Shown in pieces: positions 54,586-62,724 of a DNA stretch of 64,000 nucleotides. Source of the stretch: Leadbetterella sp. (GTDB lineage: Bacteria > Bacteroidota > Bacteroidia > Cytophagales > Spirosomataceae); contig JAHBUH010000009.1 of NCBI GenBank assembly GCA_019638185.1, forward strand, positions 62,001 through 126,000, given 5' to 3'. Both the position numbers and the translations under genes were made by a program. Each line of letters begins with the position of its first letter. Within the stretch, counting starts at the first letter, position 1. The notes below the pieces were generated by a model that was given only the letters and a program-made list of their open reading frames with translations, was not told where the DNA came from and did not search any database.

Positions 54586-55544
54586 AGCTACATCTAACTG
54601 AGAATACTTTTAGAGATGCTGTTAACTATACAGCAGAAAAGTTAAATATAACCCCTGAATACGTTGAGAAAGACTATTGGGTTACGTTTGCTCTATATAC
54701 GATTTTTAATGATGAAATAGGAAAAGATGTAGTCTTTAAAGGTGGAACATCATTGGCGAAATGTTACAAATGGATAGAACGTTTTTCTGAAGATATAGAC
54801 CTGGTAATTCTACGAAGAGAGGGAGATTCTGATAAGCGGTTAAAGTCCAAACTAAAAAGCATTAGTAGTTTAGTAGAAAACACCTTGCCTGAAATAAATG
54901 TGGAAGGAATAACCAGGGAAAAGGGAATGATTCGTAAAACAGCTCATTCGTATCAAAAAGGTTTTACAAATAATTACGGCCAAGTAAGAGATGTAATTGT
55001 TTTAGAGTCTACCTGGTTAGGTAATTCCGAGCCTTACACCACAGGGAAGGTAAATTCTTTGATTGCAGAAAACCTGCTTGCAAATCAACAGGATAATTTC
55101 ATTTCTGAGTTTGAATTACAATCTTTTGATGTGCAAGTTTTAGAACCTTCAAGAACACTCTGTGAAAAAATCATGAGCCTTGTAAGGTTTTCTTATGATG
55201 CACAGCCTATTGAAGCTCTTCGAAACAAAATACGGCATACCTATGATTTGTATTGCCTTCTACAACAACCAGAAATTATAAACTTTTTTGAATCTCCCAA
55301 TTTCGATGTTTTACTGAAGAGAGTAATTGAAGAAGATAAAGAAAGCTTCAAAAACAACAGTGATTGGCTACAATTTCATCCAGCAGAAGCTTTGATTTTC
55401 TGTGATACTGAGAATATATGGAATGAACTTAAAGGAACTTACAATAGTATTTTTAAGAACCTGGTTTTTGGGAAGTTACCTAAGGAAGAGGAGATAAAAC
55501 AAGTATTGATAAAGCTTGAAAAAAGGTTGGAGAGTGTAACCTAA
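54582..55544 (+). CDS. AbiEii-like nucleotidyltransferase toxin
   Basis: 320 residues with the DNA polymerase-beta-like nucleotidyltransferase core: VVFKGGTSLAKCYKWIERFSED near 48 and DIDLVIL near 70 supply the GG-S and D-x-D active-site residues. AbiEii toxins add nucleotides to tRNA 3' ends or otherwise block growth, giving phage defence by abortive infection. All key residues look intact. Same AT-rich composition as its antitoxin. Confidence 0.88.
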   Translation: MKLHLTENTFRDAVNYTAEKLNITPEYVEKDYWVTFALYTIFNDEIGKDVVFKGGTSLAKCYKWIERFSEDIDLVILRREGDSDKRLKSKLKSISSLVENTLPEINVEGITREKGMIRKTAHSYQKGFTNNYGQVRDVIVLESTWLGNSEPYTTGKVNSLIAENLLANQQDNFISEFELQSFDVQVLEPSRTLCEKIMSLVRFSYDAQPIEALRNKIRHTYDLYCLLQQPEIINFFESPNFDVLLKRVIEEDKESFKNNSDWLQFHPAEALIFCDTENIWNELKGTYNSIFKNLVFGKLPKEEEIKQVLIKLEKRLESVT

Positions 55545-55655
55545 ACTGTGTCACAGGATAAATCGAGAGAATCACCTCTCAAAAGTTTATCCTGGATAAT
55601 CCTGTATTTCTCAAATTCTTTTTCGGTCAGGTAATTCTGCGGGAGTTGTGTTTTT
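55541..55655 (-). pseudogene. Possible gene remnant (RhuM-like C-terminal piece)
   Basis: Minus-strand frame reading QLPQNYLTEKEFEKYRIIQD then KLLRGDSLDLSCDTV to a TAG stop at 55541-55543. It has no start; an upstream ATG-AGT-ATG run is in another frame. The EFEKYRIIQD stretch resembles the end of RhuM virulence-family proteins. Too short to be sure. Confidence 0.25.
55554..55594. repeat. Composite hairpin after the AbiEii gene
   Basis: CAGGATAAA (55554-55562) pairs with TTTATCCTG (55586-55594), and inside it GAGAG (55565-55569) pairs with CTCTC (55576-55580). It starts 10 nt after the toxin stop. No T-tract follows, so either a rho-independent-like weak terminator or a mRNA 3' structure. 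Confidence 0.5.
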
Positions 55656-55694
55656 CATTTTACCCATACTCATCCTGGTTTGTGCGACAGATAT

Positions 55695-55823
55695 TTACTT
55701 CTTCACCTTATTCAGCCGGTGATACAGATATACCGCCCCATAAACAATAACGCCAAAGAAACCAATCTTTACAAGGATCAGAATAGCAATAAGAGCAATT
55801 TCTGTTAAACCAAGGCTTCCCAT
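55695..55823 (-). CDS. 42-residue single-helix membrane peptide
   Basis: ATG at 55823 to TAA at 55695. MGSLGLTEIALIAILILVKI then GFFGVIVYGAVYLYHRLNKV and KK: an acidic-to-hydrophobic helix pair or one long helix, then a basic tail (RLNKVKK), the layout of a small inner-membrane protein. It is flanked by the AbiE island and the RDD gene. No family recognised, but the composition is not random and the 3' end is clean. No other gene is seen in this 367-bp gap. Confidence 0.6.
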   Translation of the reverse strand: MGSLGLTEIALIAILILVKIGFFGVIVYGAVYLYHRLNKVKK

Positions 55824-55911
55824 AGCATATAAAGTTTACTCACTGTAAATCTTGTGCAAGATAACCTTTTTCATAATCCGCTAATTTTCTGTGATTAAAA
55901 TAAATTAGCAC

Positions 55912-56673
55912 TCACTTCAGCGATAAATAATTATAATCATTCAGCAGCTTTCTCAGGAATGTCGCATCAGGCTCCTCGGAACGGATCTCCAGCAGTTCTT
56001 TTATCCGCCGGGAAAGCTTATCCAGGAGTTCCTCGTCATAATTCTTCTCTGATTTCTCCAGCACATTTTTCACCAACGTCATGTCCTTGTCCGAAAACCG
56101 GATCACCTCCGGGTAGGTTACCACATAGTTCTGGGTACGGTCCATGTAGGAATAAATGGTATCTTCCACGGTAGAATACGCATCACGCGTGTTCACCACA
56201 AAGGTATCCGCAGCCATGTCTCCGTATCGCTGCCGGAAAGGCGAGCGCTCTATCCTGGCTATGCCCACCAGGGGCCCGAAAGCCGTGAAAACAATGGTCC
56301 ATGAGTTCACAAAGACCAGCAGTACCGTGCTGTAGGCGTCCACAAAAAGGAACATCCACCGCACCAGGCACTGGGCCGGAGAAGGGGGGGTACCGTCACT
56401 GCTCACCACCTTTACCCGCAGCAGCATCTTGCCGGGTGTCTGCCCGCGGAACAGCCATTCCATCAGGAACGTATATAAACAAACCGGGAGGAACAGGAAA
56501 AACCCCGGCAACAGATCTCCTGCCCAGCGCAAGGAGTCTGTATACAGCATCAGCATAATATACGATCCTTTAAACAGCCAGTCTGTCATAAACGCAAAAT
56601 ACCTTCTCCAGGTGCTGGCCAGGTGAATGCTCAGCTCCACATTCAGGAAAGTAGGGATCTTTAAGATTTCCAT
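55912..56673 (-). CDS. RDD family membrane protein
   Basis: 253 residues from the ATG at 56673 (MEILKIPTFLNVELSIHLAS); the open frame upstream runs into the divergent promoter. Three or four hydrophobic segments in residues 25-130 form the RDD domain, with RYFAFMTDWLFKG (Arg, Asp) near 23 and RGQTPGKMLLRVKVVSSDG near 75. The cytoplasmic C-terminus (about 165-253) is charged and helical. Divergent from the SpoIIM/MoxR operon, with which RDD genes are often linked in Bacteroidota. Confidence 0.87.
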   Translation of the reverse strand: MEILKIPTFLNVELSIHLASTWRRYFAFMTDWLFKGSYIMLMLYTDSLRWAGDLLPGFFLFLPVCLYTFLMEWLFRGQTPGKMLLRVKVVSSDGTPPSPAQCLVRWMFLFVDAYSTVLLVFVNSWTIVFTAFGPLVGIARIERSPFRQRYGDMAADTFVVNTRDAYSTVEDTIYSYMDRTQNYVVTYPEVIRFSDKDMTLVKNVLEKSEKNYDEELLDKLSRRIKELLEIRSEEPDATFLRKLLNDYNYLSLK

Positions 56674-56710
56674 AACATTATGCAATGCTACAAAACTAAA
56701 GGTATTTTTA

Positions 56711-56718
56711 TATCTTTG
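56711..56718 (+). promoter_or_regulatory. -7 box TATCTTTG of the SpoIIM/MoxR operon
   Basis: Exact TAnnTTTG ending only 10 nt before the ATG at 56729, so the message would have almost no leader. This fixes the SpoIIM start at 56729 rather than further upstream. Confidence 0.6.
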
Positions 56719-56728
56719 GAAAAGTCTT

Positions 56729-57718
56729 ATGAGAGAAAGCACATTTATAGACCGGAACCGATCCAAATGGAAAGAAATGGAGGATTTTGAAAAAACAGAT
56801 CCCGATGAAACCGCGTCTGACTTTGTGGAGATCATCAGCGACCTTTCCTACGCCCAGACCCGGTACCCCCATAGCAAGATAAACAGCTACCTGAACCACC
56901 TGGCCGTAACCGCCTACCGGGCAGTTTACCGCAATAAAAAGCCTCAGCCTCTCCTTGAATTCTGGAAAACCACCTTCCCGCTGATCCTGGGAGAAAACCG
57001 GAGAATCCTCTGGCTGGCCTCCGCTTTCTTCCTGGCCTTTTGTACCCTGGGAGCAGTTTGCGCCGATTTCGAACCTGAATTTGTGGAGTCAGTCATGGGC
57101 CGGGAATACATCGCCATGACAGAAGAAAACATTGCCAAAGGCGAACCTTTTGGCGTTTATGCTAAGGAAGAGCCCTTTAAAATGTTTCTCAGCATCCTGG
57201 CCAATAACCTCTTTGTAGGCCTGCTGGTCTTCATATCGGGCATATTCATGGGGATAGGCTCTGTTTACCATACCTTTAAAAATGCCATTATGGTAGGCAG
57301 TTTCTTTCATATTTTCTTCCGGGCACATCTGGGCCTGAACGCCCTGGTGGTGATAGGCCTGCACGGCACGCTGGAGCTCATGAGCCTGGTGCTGGAATGC
57401 ATGGCAGGCATGATCCTGGGGCTGAGCGCTCTCTTTCCCGGTACCCTGACCCGCCGGCAGGCCTTCCGCAAGGGGCTGAACCAGGCCGCCCTCATTTACA
57501 TCGGCACCATCCCCTTCACGCTCATCGCCGCCTTTATTGAAAGCTATGTCACCCGCTATGGAAGTGACGGCCTGCGCTCAGATAATCCCATGCTGACTCT
57601 CCTGCTCCTCCTGGTCTTCCTACTCAGCTGGGTGATCCTCATCTGGTACTTTTTTATCTATAGCCGCCGGGTGGCCCGCAGGAACCCTAACCCCGAATAC
57701 CGGAATAAGCCATGGTAA
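56729..57718 (+). CDS. SpoIIM/DUF95-like membrane protein
   Basis: 329 residues starting MRESTFIDRNRSKWKEMEDF; the upstream frame is not conserved. About five to six membrane segments after residue 95; the SpoIIM (DUF95) marks are FLSILANNLFVGLLVFISGIF near 153 and IGLHGTLELMSLVLECMAGM near 210. In spore formers SpoIIM helps engulfment; in Bacteroidota the role is unknown. First gene of a block with DUF4129, DUF4350, MoxR and DUF58 genes, overlapping the next by 7 nt. Confidence 0.88.
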   Translation: MRESTFIDRNRSKWKEMEDFEKTDPDETASDFVEIISDLSYAQTRYPHSKINSYLNHLAVTAYRAVYRNKKPQPLLEFWKTTFPLILGENRRILWLASAFFLAFCTLGAVCADFEPEFVESVMGREYIAMTEENIAKGEPFGVYAKEEPFKMFLSILANNLFVGLLVFISGIFMGIGSVYHTFKNAIMVGSFFHIFFRAHLGLNALVVIGLHGTLELMSLVLECMAGMILGLSALFPGTLTRRQAFRKGLNQAALIYIGTIPFTLIAAFIESYVTRYGSDGLRSDNPMLTLLLLLVFLLSWVILIWYFFIYSRRVARRNPNPEYRNKPW

Positions 57719-58359
57719 GAAAGATTTTTCTCCTGCTGCTGATGCTGGCCGGGCCGGCTTCTTCGGGTCAGACCCTGGGCGAGGACGCCGGGGAGCTTAA
57801 AAACCGCCGCGATCTCTGGTATGCCGACAGCAGCTTTCACCAATCGGGCAGCCACGAAACCGGCGAAATCCGTACAGCCAAAAAGAGAACCACAGACCAG
57901 GATCTCCTGAAAAAAATAATAAGCTCGCTGAGCTACGTGACCGGCGCCCTGATCCTGGCTGCCCTGATCTTTGCTTTCTATAATTTCACAAAGACCGGGA
58001 AAACTAAAAAAGAAAAGACGCCGAAAACCGAAGAAGATAACATTGAAACCGTGGAAGGCCTCTACCAGGCAGACTTCAGCGCCCGGATAACCGCGGCTGA
58101 AAGCAGCGGCAACTTCCGGCTGGCCCTGCGATACTATTACCTCCGGCTCCTCCAGGAATTTTCCCGGCAAAGCCTCATCCGCTACGAAAAAAATAAAACC
58201 AATAAGCAATACGCCGAAGAGGTCAAAAATCACAAATGGGGTACTGATTTCAGGCTGGCCACCCATTACTATAACTTTGTCTGGTACGGAGAACGCCCCC
58301 TGGACGGAGATGCCTATCAAAGCCTCATCACCCACTTTAAAAAAATGCTTCCCTCATGA
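57712..58359 (+). CDS. DUF4129-domain membrane protein
   Basis: 215 residues. Signal peptide or first helix (MVRKIFLLLLMLAGPASSGQ), a polar region, a membrane helix about 76-95 (VTGALILAALIFAFYNF), and a C-terminal DUF4129 domain (LALRYYYLRLLQEFS, TNKQYAEEV, TDFRLATHYYNFVWYGE). DUF4129 proteins commonly travel with MoxR and DUF58 genes. Overlaps both neighbours. Confidence 0.85.
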   Translation: MVRKIFLLLLMLAGPASSGQTLGEDAGELKNRRDLWYADSSFHQSGSHETGEIRTAKKRTTDQDLLKKIISSLSYVTGALILAALIFAFYNFTKTGKTKKEKTPKTEEDNIETVEGLYQADFSARITAAESSGNFRLALRYYYLRLLQEFSRQSLIRYEKNKTNKQYAEEVKNHKWGTDFRLATHYYNFVWYGERPLDGDAYQSLITHFKKMLPS

Positions 58360-59543
58360 AGAAGTGGATAGTGGCCGTAGTGGGAATCCTGCTGGCGCTG
58401 GGGATCTTCATCAGTAGCCGGATGCAGCGTCAGAAAGATTTTGACAGGACCGTCAGCTACAGCATGCGGAGCTTCCGACCCTACGACACCCGCTTTTTCT
58501 TTCTTACCCTCAAAAATCATACAAATCTCCGCAGAAGCGCCCATCCGCCCGGGGGAAAAAAATTCTCCGGCACCGGTAAAACCTATGTGGTATGCAGTCC
58601 TTACTTCCTGCCCGACAGGAAAGAAAAAAGAGATATCCTCCGGTTTGTGGAGCGCGGAAATCACCTCCTGCTAAGCAGCTTTGAAATTACCCCCCACTTT
58701 CTGAAAACACTGGGAATCCGGTCGCGCCTCTTCAAAAAACCGGAGCAGGCCAATGACGACTCCCTGAAAATTACCTGGAAAACAGGCCCAACCTGGGTTT
58801 ATCCCGGCTCGGCAGCCGCTCCGGAGCTTATCCCGTCAGCAACCGGAACGGAGACCCTGGCATCCGATGCCCGCGGTTTCCCTTCGCTCCTGCGCATCCC
58901 CTACGGTGACGGCACTATCTGGATACAGGCCCAGCCTATGGCCCTTTCCAATTACTTCCTGCTGCATAAAAATAATCATACCTACCTGGAATCCCTGATG
59001 AAAGAACTGAGGGTGACCAGCACCTCCGTGATCTGGGACGACTATTACCTCAGCCTGAGAAGTGAGGCCGACCGCCAGGCCCGTAACGGGTCTGTTCCGC
59101 CTGAAGGCAAAAGCTTCTTCCTGGAAATGGTCAGGAAGCACCCGCCCCTGCAGTGGGCCGTCTTTACCTTCCTGGCCGGTGCACTGCTCTTCATTCTGAA
59201 CTATGCACGCCGGCTCCGGCAGCCCATAGACCGGCTTCCCGAGATGAAAAATAATTCCCTGGAATTCACAAAGGCCATTGCCGGCCTCTACCGGCACCGG
59301 AAAGACAATGCGGTCATTGCGCAGAAGATCCGGGCTCAGCTTCAGGATCACCTCTATAATACACACCGGATTCCGGCACGTGAGCTGACCCTGGAAAACG
59401 CTGACACCATCAGCCGGAAAACCGGCAAGCCCCTGCCCGAGGTTATCCAGCTGATAGAGACTCTCAACCAAGTGCAGGAAAAAGTTTCTGACCGGGCATT
59501 GACCGAATTTTACAGACTTGTTTATAAATTTATATACAAATGA
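58356..59543 (+). CDS. DUF4350-domain membrane protein
   Basis: 395 residues. N-terminal helix (WIVAVVGILLALGIFISS), an extracytoplasmic domain with YDTRFFFLTLKN near 42 and FVERGNHLLLSSFE near 94 (the DUF4350 fold, a GATase-like domain without a visible catalytic Cys), a second helix about 262-282 (LQWAVFTFLAGALLFILNYAR), and a cytoplasmic helical tail. Overlaps neighbours by 4 nt at each side. Function unknown. Confidence 0.82.
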   Translation: MKKWIVAVVGILLALGIFISSRMQRQKDFDRTVSYSMRSFRPYDTRFFFLTLKNHTNLRRSAHPPGGKKFSGTGKTYVVCSPYFLPDRKEKRDILRFVERGNHLLLSSFEITPHFLKTLGIRSRLFKKPEQANDDSLKITWKTGPTWVYPGSAAAPELIPSATGTETLASDARGFPSLLRIPYGDGTIWIQAQPMALSNYFLLHKNNHTYLESLMKELRVTSTSVIWDDYYLSLRSEADRQARNGSVPPEGKSFFLEMVRKHPPLQWAVFTFLAGALLFILNYARRLRQPIDRLPEMKNNSLEFTKAIAGLYRHRKDNAVIAQKIRAQLQDHLYNTHRIPARELTLENADTISRKTGKPLPEVIQLIETLNQVQEKVSDRALTEFYRLVYKFIYK

Positions 59544-60517
59544 CAGAACCGATATTCAATAACCGGCTGGAGCTCACGGAGCTGAACGAAGCCGTAGGCC
59601 GGATCAAAGCCGAAGTAGGAAAAGTGATAGTGGGGCAGGAGCGGAACCTGGAACTCATGCTGGTTTGCCTGCTCTGCCACGGGCATGCCCTGCTGGAAGG
59701 CGTACCCGGCGTGGCCAAAACCCTGACCGCCAAACTCCTTTCCAGGACCGTTAACGGCTCTTTTAAACGCCTCCAGTTTACCCCTGACCTTATGCCCTCG
59801 GATATCCTGGGCACCTCGGTCTTTAACCCCAAAACCCTGGAATTTGAATACAAAGCCGGCCCCGTTTTCTGCAACCTCATCCTCATTGATGAGATAAACC
59901 GGGCCCCGGCTAAAACCCAGGCAGCCCTTTTCGAGCTCATGGAAGAACGCCAGGTCACCATTGACGGCCATACCTATTACCTGCCGGACCCCTTCGTGGT
60001 CATTGCCACCCAAAACCCCGTGGAGCAGGAAGGCACCTACCGCCTGCCTGAGGCCCAGCTGGACCGCTTCCTGATGAAAATACAGGTAGGATACCCCGGC
60101 CGGGAAGAAGAGCTGGACCTGCTGCGGCGGTTTAACGCTAACCTCCAGGCCGACCTCTCCGGTACCGTAGAGCCTGTCATCTCTACTGAAAGGCTGGCCC
60201 GCCTGCGGGCGCTGGTCCACCAGGTGCTGCTGGAAGATCACCTCCTGAAGTTCATAGCTGACCTCATTCATGCTACCCGGAATCACCAGATGATAGAGCT
60301 GGGCGCCTCACCACGCGCCTCCCTGGCCCTCATGAACGCGGCCAAGGCCATGGCGGCCGTTTCCGGGCGCGACTTTGTGATTCCGGAAGACATCAAAACC
60401 GTGGTCATGCCCGTACTCTGCCACCGGATAGTACTCACCCCCGAAGCAGAAATGGAAGGGATCACCGAAGAAGAAGTGCTGAACGGCCTGTTTTCAGGCA
60501 TTGAAGTCCCCCGGTAA
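59540..60517 (+). CDS. MoxR-family AAA+ ATPase
   Basis: 325 residues. Walker A GVPGVAKTLTAK near 54, Walker B LILIDEINRAPAKTQ near 113, the MoxR motif TQNPVEQEGTYRLPEAQLDRF near 156 (sensor 1), and an arginine finger and sensor-2 region near GASPRASLALMNAAKA. MoxR ATPases act as chaperones that help insert cofactors or mature complexes, often with von Willebrand or DUF58 partners as here. Overlaps both neighbours. Confidence 0.95.
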   Translation: MTEPIFNNRLELTELNEAVGRIKAEVGKVIVGQERNLELMLVCLLCHGHALLEGVPGVAKTLTAKLLSRTVNGSFKRLQFTPDLMPSDILGTSVFNPKTLEFEYKAGPVFCNLILIDEINRAPAKTQAALFELMEERQVTIDGHTYYLPDPFVVIATQNPVEQEGTYRLPEAQLDRFLMKIQVGYPGREEELDLLRRFNANLQADLSGTVEPVISTERLARLRALVHQVLLEDHLLKFIADLIHATRNHQMIELGASPRASLALMNAAKAMAAVSGRDFVIPEDIKTVVMPVLCHRIVLTPEAEMEGITEEEVLNGLFSGIEVPR

Positions 60518-61836
60518 TGCTGAAGCGGCTCTACCTTACCCATACCACTTTCTACCTGCTGGGGCTGGCGGCTATGCTCTTTGTTTTCGGGCTTCTGTCT
60601 TCATTGGCCTACCGCCTGGGGTTTGCGGTACTGATCACCGTAATGATCCTTATCATACGCGATATTTTTCTCCTGTTTATCCTGGGATCACCCGTTGAGT
60701 TTACCCGCAAAGTACCCAAAAGACTCAGCCATGGCGATCCCAATCCTATAGCCGTTAGCTTTCAGAACCGGAGCGCCCAACAGCTCCGGGTGAAGCTGGT
60801 GGAAAACCTGCCGTACCAGTTACAGATCTTTGACTTTGAGAAAAATTACCGTCTGTCCCCCGGCGAAGTGCTGAATACCACCTACAGCATCATCCCCGTC
60901 TTACGCGGGGAATACACCTGGGGCTCTGCCGTGCTGCTGATCCGGCCCCGGTACGGTGGCCTCCTGGCCCGGAAAGAAGAATTTTACCAGGAGCAAAACG
61001 CCACCTGTTACCCTTCCTTCCTGCAGTTCTCCGATCTTCAGCTCAGGACACCTGCGGAAAATGCGGCACAAAACGATGTGCGTAGGATCGGGCAGAGCCT
61101 GGAATTTGAACAGATCAAAGAATACGCGCCTGGTGATGACTACCGCCACATGAACTGGAAAGCCACCGCCCGGCGCGGGCAGCTCATGCTGAACCGCTAC
61201 CAGGATGAGCGCAGCCAGGACATCTACTGCGCCATAGACATGGGCAGAACCATGAAAATGCCCTTTCATGGCCGTACGCTCCTGGATTACGCCATTAACG
61301 CCGCACTGGCCCTGACCAAAACGGTCATTGCCACCCACGACAAGGCCGGGGTACTGGCTTTTGCCCATCAGAAAAGTGAATTCCTCCCGCCGGCAAAAGA
61401 CTGGCGGCAGTTCGGTAAAATAAACGAGTTCCTCTACAAGCTGGAAACCGGGTTCCTGGAGTCTGATTTTGAATACCTTTATAAATTTATCCGGGCTAAC
61501 ATCCGGCGCCGGAGCCTGGTGATCCTCTTTACAAATTTTGATTCCGAAAACGCTTTAAAGCGAAACTTTCGTTATATAAAAGATATAGCCCGGCATCACC
61601 TGCTGGTGGTAGTGTTCTTTGAAGATTCCCAGGCACGCGAACTGGCAGAAACCGAAGCGCCGGATACCGCCGCCATCTATGAAAGGGCGGTAAGTTTCGA
61701 TAAAGTTCACAAAAGCCGCCTGATGGCGCGTGAATTGCGAAAAGCGGGTATCCGTACTGTACTTTGCCCGCCTGAAAAACTGGGGGTACAGGTGATCAAC
61801 GAATACCTCGGGATCAAAAAACAACAGATTCTATGA
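60517..61836 (+). CDS. DUF58-domain protein
   Basis: 439 residues. Two membrane helices at about 10-50, a beta domain, and the DUF58 signature GDDYRHMNWKATARRGQLML near 205, followed by a von Willebrand A-like fold (CAIDMGRTM near 240, with Asp-x-x as a degenerate MIDAS). Usual partner of MoxR. Shares a TAATG with it and overlaps the next gene by 4 nt. Confidence 0.92.
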   Translation: MLKRLYLTHTTFYLLGLAAMLFVFGLLSSLAYRLGFAVLITVMILIIRDIFLLFILGSPVEFTRKVPKRLSHGDPNPIAVSFQNRSAQQLRVKLVENLPYQLQIFDFEKNYRLSPGEVLNTTYSIIPVLRGEYTWGSAVLLIRPRYGGLLARKEEFYQEQNATCYPSFLQFSDLQLRTPAENAAQNDVRRIGQSLEFEQIKEYAPGDDYRHMNWKATARRGQLMLNRYQDERSQDIYCAIDMGRTMKMPFHGRTLLDYAINAALALTKTVIATHDKAGVLAFAHQKSEFLPPAKDWRQFGKINEFLYKLETGFLESDFEYLYKFIRANIRRRSLVILFTNFDSENALKRNFRYIKDIARHHLLVVVFFEDSQARELAETEAPDTAAIYERAVSFDKVHKSRLMARELRKAGIRTVLCPPEKLGVQVINEYLGIKKQQIL

Positions 61837-62720
61837 GTAAATTTGTACAAAAACAGATCAATATGATAATAAAAACCCTTGCTTTCCTCCTTATCACTAC
61901 CTTAACTTTCGCGCAAACGCCCATCGGTATCGACTCCCTCATGAAGGCGTATAACATTAAAACCCGTACCCAGCTGACCTGTGACGCTAACGGTCAGAAC
62001 TGCAAACCCCAGGTCATTTCCCATTATAACAGCGCCGGCTGCCTGACCCTTAAAGAGACGTTTGCGGCCGACACCCTCGCCGAAACTAACCGCTACGAAT
62101 ACAATGACGCCCACCTGGCCCATACGGTGTACACCACTTATGGCAGCGGGAACGAGTTCCTGAACATCAAATACATCTATGATGCCGCTAATCACCTCAT
62201 CAGCTTCCAGGCCTGTTACTCCGGCGGAAGATGCGAACCCTTTGAAAAATACCGGTACCGGCCTGACGGCAAGCTGCTCTCCCGGACCCGCTTCCGCGAA
62301 GGCAAATACTTTTATGAATACCAGCACAAATACAATAAACTGGGCAATAACACCGAGGTTCTCATCCTCTCCAATGACTCTGACTCCGGGGAAAGGGAGC
62401 TGAAAACCTATGACAGTAAAAACCGTCATATCCGCTCCAAATGGGTAGACTACCGGGGCGAGGAGATCGATAACGCCGAATATACCTACGATGATGCCGG
62501 CCGGCTGCTGAAAAATGAATGGATTGGCGGGCTGAGCACCCAAAAACTATACGAGTACGACAGCCTCGGTAATAACACCCGGTACACCTCCATTGACTAT
62601 AATGGCCAGGTAGATGACCTCCGCATCATGACCTATGACGGCACCCTCATCACCACCCGCATCCAATACGAGGGAAACAAAGTAATAAACTACTGGAAAT
62701 TTGAATATGAGAAATGGTAG
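61833..62720 (+). CDS. YD-repeat-like exported protein
   Basis: 295 residues; the ATG at 61833 overlaps DUF58 by 4 nt, though the Met at 61863 (MIIKTLAFLLITTLTFAQ) gives the better signal peptide. The body has tandem beta-hairpin repeats of about 20-25 residues built on Y-x-Y-(N/D)-x-x-x-x-L (YEYNDAHLAHTV, YIYDAANHLISF, YTYDDAGRLLKN, YEYDSLGNNTRY), as in YD/RHS repeat proteins but without an RHS core or toxin tip. Role unknown. It converges on the RNase gene, 4 nt apart. Confidence 0.78.
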   Translation: MSKFVQKQINMIIKTLAFLLITTLTFAQTPIGIDSLMKAYNIKTRTQLTCDANGQNCKPQVISHYNSAGCLTLKETFAADTLAETNRYEYNDAHLAHTVYTTYGSGNEFLNIKYIYDAANHLISFQACYSGGRCEPFEKYRYRPDGKLLSRTRFREGKYFYEYQHKYNKLGNNTEVLILSNDSDSGERELKTYDSKNRHIRSKWVDYRGEEIDNAEYTYDDAGRLLKNEWIGGLSTQKLYEYDSLGNNTRYTSIDYNGQVDDLRIMTYDGTLITTRIQYEGNKVINYWKFEYEKW

Positions 62721-62724
62721 GGGA

